From Hyperoodon ampullatus (taxonomy: Eukaryota > Chordata > Mammalia > Artiodactyla > Ziphiidae): a DNA stretch of 64,000 bases. The stretch spans positions 101,707,513 through 101,771,512 of the forward strand of contig OX457057.1 of NCBI GenBank assembly GCA_949752795.1, written 5' to 3'. The stretch's first letter is position 1. Every line of letters begins with the position of its first letter. Below the pieces are notes generated by a model. It was not told the DNA's origin and ran no database searches. It worked only from the letters and a program-made list of their open reading frames with translations. The translations under genes and the position numbers were made by a program. Below are positions 32,596 to 43,189 of this stretch, piece by piece.

Positions 32596-32673
32596 TAAGC
32601 AATGAAAATCTTTGGCTGGGTATATAAATGATCATAGTTACTCTGAGAAAATAACATTAAAAGTGACACAATT

Positions 32674-32990
32674 GGGCTTCCCTGGTGGCGCAGTGGTTGA
32701 GAATCTGCCTGCTAATGCAGGGGACATGGGTTTGAGCCCTGGTCTGGGAGGATCCCACATGCCGTGGAGCAACTACGCCCGTGAGCCACAACTACTGAGC
32801 CTGAGCGTCTGGAGCCTGCGCTCCGCAACAAGAGAGGCCGTGATAATGAGAGGCCCGTGCACCACGATGAAGAGTGGCACCTGCTTGCCACAACTAGAGA
32901 AAGCCCTCGCAGAGAAATGAAGACCCAACACAGCAAAAATAAATAAATAAATTAATTCCTACCCCCAACATCTTCAAAAAAAAAAAAAAA
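32674..32990 (+). mobile_element. CHR SINE, long form (plus)
   Basis: Head 'gggcttccctggtggcgcag', internal 'gtgcaccacgatgaagagtg' segment, 'ctagagaaagccctcgcag', AAAT units and a final A run. Target duplication aagtgacacaattg at 32661-32674 and aagtgacacatttg at 32991-33004 (one mismatch). Older than the short copies. Confidence 0.93.
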
Positions 32991-33004
32991 AAGTGACACA
33001 TTTG

Positions 33005-33335
33005 CTGTAATTTAATTATTTGCTTGCCTTCATTATATTTTCTTCGGGTTCTCTGTTTCTCCTCCACTTTCCAAATATTGTACTGGCTTTTAATCAGTGC
33101 TATATAATTTCTTCTGTGAAAGTAGGTCAACGTACAACGTGTTAATATAACTTTCCTTTTACAGTTTAAACAACCTTTTCATAAAATTGAAACAAAAGAA
33201 GAAAAAAAAAACCTTTGACTGCCATTGCATAATTTTAAGCAGAACAACAAGATCAGATTTGCATTTTAGAAAGACGAGTATGAGGGCGGGATGGAGGAGA
33301 GACTGGAAGGGCAGGATTCTAAGTTCTCTCCCCTG
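33005..33335. other. Unassigned AT-rich non-coding sequence
   Basis: No repeat or gene recognised. Confidence 0.45.
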
Positions 33336-33339
33336 GTGG

Positions 33340-33790
33340 TTCTATCCCTTTCCATGGCTTTAAATAACATCTTTATGCTGATGACTCACACATTTATATC
33401 TCCAGTCCCGACTTCTCTTCTGAGTTCCAGGTTGGCATACCCAGCCCTCTAACTGACATCCCTACTTGGATGCCTCACAGGCACTCAAACTTAACATGTC
33501 CAGAATGAAACTCTTAGATTTCCACTTTTTCCCTCAAACTGTCCCTCTTCCAGCATTTCCTACTTGGTTAGTGGCCCCAGCTGTTCAAGCCAGAAACCTA
33601 GAAGTCATCCCGATTCCCCTCTCTCTCATCTTCTGTAACCAGTCAATTAGCAATTCTGGCAATTTACATATTTTCCAAATATGTCTCAGATCCATATAAT
33701 TCTCCCCATCCTGGCCACCATCATCTCTTGCCTGGACTATGGTTGTAGCCTCCTAACAGTTCTCTCTCTTTTCACTCTTTTTCCTATTGA
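33340..33790 (+). mobile_element. L2 LINE, coding-region remnant (plus)
   Basis: Sense L2: 'tgatgactcacacatttata', 'cactcaaacttaacatgtcc', 'agccagaaacctagaagtca', 'catctcttgcctggactatg', 'gtagcctcctaacag'. The last part encodes the diverged LDY...SLL motif of the reverse transcriptase. Frames broken. Confidence 0.75.
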
Positions 33791-33964
33791 GACAGGGGTC
33801 AGCGGGGAGGGAGGAGAAAGTATTCCTTCTCATTGGTTTCATGTTTCCATGTGGTGGCACCTTCATTAGATGAACAGTCCTGGCCCCTCTCAGGGATCTG
33901 AGTTGTGAGTTATTCCACTTGCATGGCTTAGCTTTCTTGCAGAATAATCTGCCTGCCTCAGAGA

Positions 33965-34040
33965 GGCTGTATTGGTTTTATAATGCTGAGTAAGAAATAA
34001 CCACAAACTTAGCAGCTTAAAATAACACACATGTATTATG
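33965..34040 (-). mobile_element. MaLR LTR fragment (minus)
   Basis: 'tattggttttataatgctg', 'aataaccacaaacttagc', 'agcttaaaataacacacat' match the start of an antisense MLT1-type LTR. Confidence 0.5.
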
Positions 34041-35290
34041 GCTGTTCCAATTAATTTCCTTTCCATTTAAAGCATTTTGGATTTTCTTTCACTTGTAGCA
34101 TTGACACCAACTTTTTCAGGGGCCATCTTGGTGGAAGTGTTGGGTGTCAACTGGATAACATACATGAGTCAGAAACTCAGGACAATCTGAGCTAGAGACA
34201 AAGACTTAGGCACCAATGGCACGTGGGTAGGAGTTGAAGCCAGTGAAGTGGACGTGCACCTAGGAAGGGGGTGCACCCAGGAAGAATGACACAGTGACAG
34301 GAGAAAAAAGTGACAGAGTGAGTCTGAGGAACACCAGCACTTATGAGCTGGGTGAGTAAGAAGAACCTGTGGAGGAGAATAAGAAGCTCCAGCCATAGAG
34401 GTGAGAGGAAAACCAGTGGTAGGTGAGGGGGGTGGAGGGATTAGGGAGATCAAGTGAGGAGAAAATATCTGGCAAGACAACAGCCTCAGATGCTGGAAAG
34501 ATTTCAGGGAGGATAAGAATGGAAAAGAGTCCACGTACTTAGCAACTAGGATGTTGCAGGAGATTTGGGCAAAGATAATTTCAGTGGAATGTGAGGGCAG
34601 AGGGTCAAGGGGAGGAAAGCAGTAGAGGCAGTCAAGGTAGACCTATTTCGCCAAAAGTTTGGTCGTGAAGCGAAGGAGGGGGCTGGTAAGAGAGGCTCAC
34701 AGGAGTTGTCTCGAAGTCACACACCTTTGGATCTGACTTTCCGGTGCTCCCAAGATAGTATGAGTTACCTAATCATATCTGACAATATTTTTTTCTAGTT
34801 AACTACTAGGGTGGGTTCTGCTACCTAAAATTAAGAATCCTTGATGAAACAGCGGGCTTGAGGAAAATGCCGAAGGTCTGAAGTAGTCATCATGGAGGAA
34901 GGGAGAAGGCTTTGAAAAAATACAGCAGTGGAAGATACATAAGCACGGTTTGTTGTTGACGGGACAGAACCAATATGGAGAGGAGGCTGAAGATAAAGGG
35001 CTGAGAAGGACTGCCTGATGGAATGATGTTTTTGAGCGGGAAGAGGAAAGAGAAGTGGGACCTGAGGTGGAAGCGGCAGGGCTGGCCTGGACGGGGGAGG
35101 GAGGTCACTTTCACTGACCCAGAGCGAAGGCAGCCAGGATGGATGCGAAGGAAGGTAAGTTGCCTGGCTGTTGTGCGGGGGTGGAGGAAGTCAGTTCCGA
35201 CTCTCCCTTGAGGAGGGAGTAAGGTGGTTGCTGAATGGAGGGAGAAAAGTGGTGACGCAGGGCGTGGAGTACACATCTGTCATGTTACGG
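34041..35290. other. Unassigned, purine-rich on the plus strand
   Basis: About 1.2 kb, purine-rich, with scattered phrases that suggest antisense L2 ('caagtgaggagaaaatatct') but too diverged to delimit. Frames of 121 and 128 codons on the minus strand are pyrimidine-rich shadows. Confidence 0.4.
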
Positions 35291-35299
35291 TTCCCAGGT

Positions 35300-36260
35300 T
35301 CCTTTTTAAAATTTTCTTTTTTATTTTGAAACAATTTCACACTTACAGGAGATTTGCAAGCACAGTTTGACAAACTTTTTTTCTGATTCATTTGAGAGGA
35401 AGTTGCCAGCATGGTACCTCATTACCCTCAAATCCTTTACTGCGTATTTTCTACACCTCAAATCCTTTACTGCGTATTTTCTACAAAAAAGAATATTCTC
35501 CCGCATAACCAAAACGTAACCTTCAAAACAGAGAAATGCAGGCAGATACATTGCTACCATCTAATTCTTAGACCCTATTCCAGTTTCACTGATTGTTCCG
35601 TTAGTGTTTATTAGAGCAAAAGGATTCAACTGAGGGTCACATGTTGTGTTATTTGTCATGTCTCTTTAGTCTATTTTTAATCTGGAAGACTTTCCTCAAT
35701 TTTTCCTTGATTTTCATGATCTTAGCACTTTTGAAGATCACAGGCCAGTTATTTTGTAGACCGTTCTTCAACTGGGTTTGTCTGCTGTTTCTTCATGATT
35801 GTATTTAGGTTAAGAACCTTTGGTACATATAACACAGGAGTGATGTTCTTTATTTTCATTGCATCTTACCAGGTGGCACAGGAGTTCTATTTGTTCCACT
35901 GCTGATGGCGTTAACTTTGGTCACTTAATTTAAGGTGATGTTTACCAGCTCTCTCCACTATAAAGTTATTCTTTAGTAACTAATATTTTGTGAGGAGGTA
36001 CACAGAGGCTATGTAAATATCTTCTTCCTTATCAAACTGTCAATTTATTCTTATTTTTATATCAGTAGTGACTCATTGTTTTCTATATTATTCAAAGGGT
36101 TATAATGTGTTACTATGATGATATTTTCCCCAGATTTTGTCATTGTGATCCCCTTTAAACTGACTTCTCACTTTTTTGGACACATTTCCATCATTCCTTG
36201 AGCACTTCCTTACTTTTTGGAAAAACAAGATGTTCTAGGCTCAACTTATGGTTTCCCTGT
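35300..36260. mobile_element. Old L1-type remnant
   Basis: Nearly 1 kb AT-rich sequence with phrases typical of an ancient mammalian L1 ('gtcatgtctctttagtct', 'ggccagttattttgtaga', 'ctgtttcttcatgattg', 'ctctccactataaagtta'). Contains an exact 30-bp tandem duplication at 35426-35485. Subfamily and strand uncertain. Confidence 0.5.
35426..35485. repeat. Exact 30-bp tandem duplication
   Basis: Two identical adjacent 30-bp units, each starting 'cctcaaatcctttactgcg', at 35426-35455 and 35456-35485. No base differs, so the event is recent compared with the surrounding old repeat. Confidence 0.97.
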
Positions 36261-36269
36261 TCCAGTTCT

Positions 36270-36645
36270 GTGCTATGGATTGAATTGTGTCCCAAAATTC
36301 ATATGTTGAAGCCCTAAGCCTGAAAGTGACTATATTTGGAGATAGGGTTTATGAGGAAGTAATTAAGGTTAAAGGAGATCATCAAAGTGGGGTCTTGATC
36401 TGATATGATCAGTGTTCTTACAAGAAGAGACACCAGAGAGCTTCCTTTCTCTCTGTGTGCCATGTGAGGACACAGTGAGAAGACAGCCTTCTGCAAATCA
36501 AGAAAAAAGACTTCACCAGGAACCAAAACACCTGCACCTTGATCTTGGACTTCTAGCCTCCAGAACTGTAAGAAAATACACTTCTGTTGTTTAAGCCACC
36601 CAGTGTGTGATATTTTGTTATGGCAGCCCAGGCAGACTAAGAGAT
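36270..36645 (+). mobile_element. MaLR (MLT1-like) LTR (plus)
   Basis: Full order in sense: 'attgaattgtgtcccaaaat', 'tcatatgttgaagccctaag', 'ctagcctccagaactgtaag', 'cttctgttgtttaagccacc', 'tattttgttatggcagccc'. Solitary. Confidence 0.78.
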
Positions 36646-36801
36646 CATGGAATTAGCTGTTTCTCTAAGAAACTCTAGTTCTCTCACTTGAGAATGATAT
36701 TTAGAAGTTACCATCTGGGTGCTACAGGTGCTCATTACACTGGTGGTGTCACTGTTCTCTCAGGACACAGGGCTGGAAAATACACATATGAGCTCACATG
36801 C

Positions 36802-36828
36802 ATGTGTGTGTGTGTGTGTGTGTGTGTA
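36802..36828. repeat. (TG)n microsatellite
   Basis: About 13 uninterrupted TG dinucleotides. Confidence 0.95.
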
Positions 36829-37012
36829 CACAAATTTACATATGTATTTATTTCTCTATTTATATTGAAAACCATGAATTCACACCAATACCTCCACTTC
36901 AATTCTCAAACCACAGTGTTTACTCTAGTTTTCTCCCTTTCCACCTCCAATAGTAAGAAACCTAGCTCCATTATGCTTAATATTAATTTGCTTATTTGGT
37001 CAATTTCCTTAT

Positions 37013-37605
37013 GTGTAGCCAGTCTCCTGTTGCTTCCCCCTCCACAGCAAGTATCCCTTCCTCACCCTTTCTGGGCTCTGATACTGGTGCTGAGTCACTG
37101 CAACTGCCCCCTGTGCGGATGCCCTCTTCAGCCTTCCTGGGCTCCCAAACTGCACACTGGGCCATCCCCTATATCCAAACCCTCCTCATTCCTCTCTAGC
37201 TCAAATACTCTTGCTGGGATGGCCCCACCCCTATGTGAACATCCTTCTCACTCTTCTCAGCTCGAACACTCTGCCCCAGGTCACCTTCTTATGCAAAAGC
37301 ACCCTTTATCCTGCTCAGGTTTTGACCCCCTGTACTGGGTTGTACCCCGCATGCTTGCCATCCTCACCCTCTTGGACTCTGACACTCTCTCCTGCATGGA
37401 CACCTCCTTCCTTACCCTGCTCAGGCTCCATTATCCTGTGTTACTCACCCTCCCTTGCTGATGTTCTCCTCACCCAACTCAGGCCCTTATACTCTGCACT
37501 GGACACCCACTTCCTACCCAGTGTAGACAACTTCACCTTAATTAGGCTCTGACGTCTCACTCTGAGACACCACGACTTCGCCTCCTCTAGTGCAGATGCC
37601 CAATT
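37013..37605. repeat. Degenerate minisatellite, about 58-bp unit, 9-10 copies
   Basis: A recurring opening like 'ctcaggctct.atactct' is found at about 37071, 37137, 37195, 37256, 37314, 37372, 37420, 37478 and 37541, with an earlier weaker unit near 37013. Spacings are 66, 58, 61, 58, 58, 48, 58 and 63. Within units the order is CAGGCTC, ACTCTG, CTGG, CACC, ATG and CCTCCTCACCC. Units differ strongly, so the array is old. The 257-codon frame (36688-37461) runs over a (TG)n tract and most of the array; since 58 is not divisible by 3 the frame gives no repeated peptide. Confidence 0.75.
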
Positions 37606-38285
37606 TTTCTGGCCCATCTAATGGCTTTGGATTGAATTGTTCTGGAGGGAAGAGGAGTGGAAAGAGAAAAAAGAATCCCTTATCAGTGGATATGATTGTA
37701 TGTCTGTGGGAATAAACCAAGAGGTTGTCTATAATGTGGGAATGAAGAATTTGGGAACACCCCAAACTCCACTCAGGGTGTTATGGGAGGAATCCCAGGG
37801 AAGTAAGATTAAAATGTGACTGTAATTTAGTGGATAGTAATCCAGTGATGAGGTTCTAATCATTGCACCCATTTTAAGAGAAATCTGTGTACACTGAAGG
37901 GGATTGGTCAGGCTCAAACCTTAATACTGCTGGCCACTTTTGGGTGGTCTCTGCGCAGAGCAAAACTTCCTAAAAATCCTCATATCTCCCCACTCATTAT
38001 GGCAGCTGTTCTTGGCAAAACTCTTCTCACTCTCCTTCTAGAATCTTCCAACCCATCTGGCTTCTCCTTAATTCTTCTCTTTTCCAACCCCCTTCCTCTT
38101 GCCTTCTGAGTCTCTCTCTCTCCTTTTTTTTTCTGGTGCCATGCCTCTTGTAACATAAATCTGATTAGTTTTTACCTTCTCCATTCCACCCATACCCTAA
38201 AAAAAGGTAGAGGAATTTTCCTTAGAATGTAGAGGGAGGAGGAATGATTGTGAATTCACTAATATTTATGTCCTTATCTAAAATA
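37606..38285. other. Unassigned non-coding sequence
   Basis: No gene or repeat recognised. Confidence 0.45.
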
Positions 38286-38289
38286 TGAT

Positions 38290-38520
38290 GACTTTATTAA
38301 TTAAGGTTTTTTGGATAAAAGTAACCAAAACCAACTCAAGCCAGTTTAAGTCAAAAGGAGAACTTATTACATACATTCATGGAATCAAAAGAGGAGTTGA
38401 CTCATGAGGTTCCTGAAGAGGCAAGAAAAAGGGCAGCTCCAGGGGCTTAACGTCAGATATTTGTGGTTCTTCCTCCACTGTGACTCACTGAAGAGGAGAA
38501 AAACCATGAAACCTTTCAAC
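38290..38520. repeat. Interspersed repeat, family not named
   Basis: Opens like the sequence at 26610 and includes 'aaggagaacttattacata'. Second copy of the same unassigned family in the window. Confidence 0.4.
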
Positions 38521-38663
38521 TATTCCCAATTTCAAGAGGATAAAAGTATTACATGAATTATTACTGCACTAATAAAATTGCAGGGGGGAAAATGCATGCA
38601 TATGCATATATAGGGGCATGACAATGTTAATCGAACTATAATGCATAGTTTTAAGGCCTAATT

Positions 38664-38863
38664 TTTTTTTTGCGGTACGCAGGCCTCTCACTGTTGTGGC
38701 CTCTCCCGTTGTGGAGCACAGGCTCCGGACGCGCAGGCTCAGCGGCCATGGCTCACGGGCCCAGCCGCTCCGTGGCATGTGGGATCCTCCTGGACCGGGG
38801 CACGAACCCATGTCCCCTGCACTGGCAGGCGGCCTCGCAACCACTGCACCACCAGGGAAGCCC
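38664..38863 (-). mobile_element. CHR SINE, short form (minus)
   Basis: Short antisense CHR; target duplication aaggcctaatt at 38653-38663 and aagtcctaatt at 38864-38874 (one mismatch). T-tail only about nine bases. Confidence 0.93.
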
Positions 38864-38879
38864 AAGTCCTAATTATTGA

Positions 38880-40300
38880 AAAATGATAGGTCTAAAAGAT
38901 CACTACACAACAACCACAATAAACTAAACTGATATTTATAAAGCTAAACAATCAAGAAGCCAAATCTACAGTAATTTATAATGAATGCGATTTATAATTA
39001 ATGATCAATATAATTAAGCTATCAAAACCCACAGTCAATTCAAAATAACACTGATGAGGCACTGACAATGAAGTGTCATTATCCCACATTCCAGGAATTC
39101 CAGCTCTCTGTGCGCCTGTGCTGTGAGAGCATCTCCTCATTGCCAACTTGGCCCGGCAGACAGCTCCCTCAGCAGAACATCAATTTAGAGTTCTCTTTTA
39201 TAACAGTCACTTTAGTTTGTAGACCCTACATTTTAGTGATCCACAATGACCCGTTCAGTAGAGTATTACAAAATAGTCACTCATTATGTATAAAATTTAT
39301 GGCATTATATAGAATTGTCATTTGCACAGAAGAATAGAAGCAAGGCCTTGCATTTTGGGAAGGTTTGAGGCTCACCACATACTTTGGGAGTCACTGCTCT
39401 GGAAATCTACCATGATTTCCAGCAACTAACAGCTCACTCATCTTCCTTGGATCAAAATCTCCAAATCCCAAGGCAGAGATTGCAATTGACCCAGATTGAG
39501 CCAGCTTGAGCCCGGTGTCCATCCTGGACCAGTTATCCATGAGGTTGGAATTGGGGGGTGGGAGGAGGGGGAGCAGGACCTCTTTATGGGAAGATGTTTT
39601 GTTTGTCCGCCCTGTGGATGTGGAGGGCAGTTCCCACAGAAGCGGGGCTCCACGGACGATAGCATCCACTAAATAACAATACTGACAATGAATACTGGAT
39701 TAGGGTCATGAGACTTATACCATATCTTGGACATCCAGAGGGAATTGGAATCTTTATTTTGTCTCCAGCCTTTGTGTAGCCGGAAGAAAAGTGTAGATTC
39801 AGTTCAATCCAGGCAACAATGTAACCAATCCCTCTGGGGAATAATCTCTCTGTGAAAATGCTCAGTCTCCCAGTTTCTGGAGTCTTTTGTCCACTCACCC
39901 CCACCCCACTGCCCCCTTGGAATCATGTAGTGGTGTCCCTGCTTCCTGAGTCTCCAGGACTCTACCTCTGTCCCTGGTCCTGGTCACTGTTCGCTCTGCT
40001 AAAGCCGGCAGCTAGAGGGATTTGTGATTTGGTCCCTCTCAGCCTAGGCAGAGCCCTACATTACTCGCTGGCTAACTCAGCCTCCTTAAGGGTTCCTGGC
40101 TGGGAGGAGGTTCCTCTGAGTTTCCATCGTGTCCCTCACCTGGCTCCCCTACACTGGAGGTCTGTTCATAGTCTTCTCTAGACCCTCATTCTGCCTGACA
40201 TGGCTACTCGGTCCTCATTGTCTATGCTTTGCCTCATGAGGTCTTTATGTCCTTAGTGCTTTTCACTTTCTGGGTGTCTGAGAAGGTCAGTCCCAACAGT
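38880..40300. other. Unassigned non-coding sequence
   Basis: About 1.4 kb. A MER5-like end may lie at 39355-39410 ('aggtttgaggctcacc', 'gggagtcactgctctgg') but is too short to call. Frames of 92-109 codons on both strands show no domain. Confidence 0.4.
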
Positions 40301-40301
40301 G

Positions 40302-40328
40302 GTGTGTGTGTGTGTGTGTGTGTGTGTG
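40302..40328. repeat. (TG)n microsatellite
   Basis: About 13 TG units, followed to about 40366 by imperfect TG-rich sequence. Confidence 0.95.
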
Positions 40329-40574
40329 GTGTGATGTGTGTATATGTGTGGCGGTATGTGTGTGTGATGAGAGGGGGGAAGTTATCTCCTTTCTCTCTCA
40401 CTTTCTCACCTCCTCTCCCCATAATCCCTCAGGACTGAAAGGAAAGGTTTTCATCACTTTCTCTATGTCATGTCCCTCATCTACCACAGAGAGAGCTTCA
40501 CAGCTTCACTGGCACTCTAAGAGCTGGTTCCTGATACACTAAAGAGGAAGATAAAGGAATTTTGAAAGTGATAC

Positions 40575-40870
40575 CCTATGTTTATTGAATACTCATTGTA
40601 TTCCAGACACTTTCTAACTACTTCCATGTATTTCAGAGTTTGTTATCTAAAAGGAATCCAGTTTGTTGAATGTGTGCTTTATGTGTATTAGCTTGTTAAA
40701 TCCTTATAACAAACTTCTGAGGAAGGTACCATAATTACTCCCATTTTACAGATAAGGAGACCGAGTCATAGATAAATTCAGTAACTTTCTTAACATCACA
40801 CAACTGGCAAATGGTAGAACCTGGATTTGAATACAAATATTATGCCTCCGAGTCTGTCATTTTAGCCAAT
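40575..40870 (-). repeat. MIR SINE (minus), long
   Basis: 'gtttattgaatactcattg', 'ctcccattttacagataag', 'aacatcacacaactggcaaa', 'agaacctggatttgaata'. Longer than a standard MIR; the left part may be a separate fragment. Confidence 0.83.
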
Positions 40871-42180
40871 TGGCAATTCTAACTCTTTCAAGATAATAGC
40901 CTGGATTGAAAGATTAGTGTCTCGCTGAGAAACCTCATTTTAAATGTTCATAGCAGAATATTAATTCTTTATTTCTTTTTGCATTCTTCTGCAACAATTT
41001 AATCTCTCCAGGCAGATGATGCTTGGGGCTAAGTGAAGGGAAAGTCATAACCTCTGAAAGGCAAAAGAGAAAAGCACATCAATAATTTTTCAAAACACTG
41101 ACTTCATCATCATCATCATAACAATAATAATGATATAGATGCATAGAAATAGGAATGTAACAGAAGCAATTATGGATGGTGCCAATCTAAGCACTGTTTA
41201 GGGAAAGGAGCTCTTGCCCAAGTAGACTAACTGCTAAGATCTTCTTGATAAGGCTACTTCTGATGTCTTGAGAGGTCCTCAATCTACTTAGCTGAGTGAT
41301 ATGCCCCAAGGTGATGGAATCTCCTAGAACTGCTAGGGATTCACTGCTCACTAAGGACTTTCTGGTCATGTGGCCTCTCATGTTTCTCATCCACAGAGAG
41401 AAGAGGCACTGGTTAGGTACACTTCAGTCTCTGGCCTGTTTGACAGTTGTGATTTGTATGGTAATTAAGTAGATGGGTATTCTATCCTGGTGAGGTTGGG
41501 CAACATAATCTTCCCCTGGGAGAGATCCTCTATTTGATTATGGAAAAATCAAATTTCTGAGCCGAGAAGGCTGAGGACAAGACATGGAGATTGGTGAATT
41601 AACCAAGATCAGTGCTCTCTCATGGAACCCACCTGTGCAGCCAGGTGGGTCACCTTTCCTGTCTCTGAGTCACCTTTCCTTGGGGCCACCTTTCCTGTCT
41701 CTGTCTGAGCCTGTGATCTCCAGAAAGAAGAGCCTGAGACAAAGGCTTAAATGTGAGATTTTATCGGCGAGTGGGAACAAGAGAGCATGAGTGAGAATCA
41801 GAGGGCATGAAGCAGGGACGGAGAGAGCTAATTCAAAGATGCGTTATCAAGTGGGCTACTTCCTGGTTGCCTGATTGTGTGGGACTGTCTGAGAACACCT
41901 GTCTGAAGGAAAGAAAGAGAAAGCATTTCTCCATGGGTTCTCATCCCTCTCTGGTCAGAGGTTTGTCCCTCTACCAATTGGCCAAGTGTTGACTCCCCAG
42001 TTCTTTTAGTTTCCCCTCCTTGTAACTGAGAAGCCCTGGCTGGGGAGCAAGCAGTAGTGACTATCAGGCTTAACAACATGCAGGTGGTTCTAGCCCACAG
42101 AGGCCTGACTACTGCATAAAGAGAGAGCGGTAAGGCCGAGAGGGTCTGAAGATGTGTGTATGCAGTGCCTCCTTCTTCAA
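40871..42180. other. Unassigned non-coding sequence with a small internal repeat
   Basis: About 1.3 kb with no gene. At 41651-41704 the phrase cacctttcct recurs three times (41651, 41671, 41687), two of them extended by gtctctg. The 120-codon minus-strand frame (41828-42190) has no features. Confidence 0.4.
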
Positions 42181-42184
42181 ATGG

Positions 42185-42325
42185 CCACAACCAGCAGTAT
42201 GATCTCAGGTGGGTAATTTCAGCCCTTCAGGCTTTAGTTTCCTCATCTGTGAGGTAGGAGGGCAGGAAGAGGGGGCAGTAAACTCAGTCATTAAGGCCCC
42301 TTTTGATTTCAACATTCCGCATAGA
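42185..42325 (+). repeat. MIR SINE fragment (plus)
   Basis: 'gcttta gtttcctcatctgt'-type MIR core near 42231-42250 in sense, with 'gtatgatctcaggtgggtaa' before it. Confidence 0.65.
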
Positions 42326-42339
42326 ACAAAACTTCCAAA

Positions 42340-42560
42340 TGGGACCTGAGGAGAAAGGATGGGTCAGGTGTCAGACTAGCAGGAAGGAGCAGGCTTCCTG
42401 GGGAAGGTGTGACTTGGGAGTCAAGTGAAGGAGGTGCAGCTGAGGTAGAAGATGTGGAAAGGCTTCCATGACATGGGGATAAGGAAAGCTCAGTTTGGGT
42501 AGAATAGTAGGTGATTTGGGGATTGAGTAGAGATGAAGATTTGAAGGTGTGTGGTGTGAT
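42340..42560 (-). mobile_element. L2 LINE fragment (minus)
   Basis: 'gcaggaaggagcaggcttcc', 'gaaggtgtgacttgggagtc' and purine-rich continuation look like antisense L2. Confidence 0.45.
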
Positions 42561-42576
42561 GGAAAGAGTGGACGGG

Positions 42577-42734
42577 GGATAAACAACAAGGTCCTACTGT
42601 GTAGCACAGGAAACTATATTCAATATCCTGTGATAAGTCATAAGGGAAAAGAATATGAAAAGAATATATGTATGTATAACTGAATCATTTTACTGCACAG
42701 CAGAAATTAACACTTTGTAAATCAACTATACTTC

Positions 42735-42745
<11 letters not shown>
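42577..42745 (+). mobile_element. L1 3' end (plus)
   Basis: Typical cetartiodactyl L1 3'UTR end: 'gataaacaacaaggtcctac', 'ggaaactatattcaatatcc', 'actgcacagcagaaattaac', 'gtaaatcaactatacttcaa'. Its AT tail has grown to a (TA)n run (about 42738-42769), and a CHR SINE sits in that tail; 'taaaatatattttaaaaaaa' beyond the SINE is the rest of the tail. Confidence 0.9.
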
Positions 42746-42768
<23 letters not shown>

Positions 42769-42785
<17 letters not shown>

Positions 42786-42978
42786 TGCAGTACGCGGGCC
42801 TCTCACTGTTGTGGCCTCTCCCGTTGCGGAGTACAGGCTCCGGACGCGCAGGCTCAGTGGCCATGGCTCACGGGCCCCGCCGCTCCGCGGCATGTGGGAT
42901 CTTCCCGGACCGGGGCACGAAGCCGTGTCCCCTGCATCGGCAGGCGGACTCTCGACCACTGCGCCACCAGAGAAGCCC
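42769..42978 (-). mobile_element. CHR SINE, short form (minus)
   Basis: Antisense short CHR inserted in the L1 tail; head ends 'gccaccagagaagccc'. Target ends 'caattatatat' and 'caataaaatat' fit a worn duplication in the AT tail. Confidence 0.93.
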
Positions 42979-43089
42979 AATAAAATATATTTTAAAAAAA
43001 TGTTCTTATTCACCAACTGCAGTGTGAGCTCTAAGTCAGAAGATCAAGTAATAAATTAATCGCGGAAACAAACAAAAAGAGTGGATAGG

Positions 43090-43180
43090 GGTCCGGGATC
43101 TGATTCCAGCTGTGCCTCTGACCAGCTATGACCTTGGGCAAGTCAAGTGCCAGGTCCAAGTTCTTCTTCTGTAAAGTGAA
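43090..43180 (+). repeat. MIR SINE fragment (plus)
   Basis: 'gatctgattccagctgtgcc', 'gctatgaccttgggcaagtc' are sense MIR tRNA-like and core phrases. Confidence 0.72.
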
Positions 43181-43189
43181 GGAGGTATT

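Noticed and set aside
36688..37461. 257-codon plus-strand open frame with Cys/Val-repeat and hydrophobic parts
   Set aside because: The CVCVCV part is a (TG)n tract and the rest lies mostly on the degenerate 58-bp minisatellite; no domain and no support.
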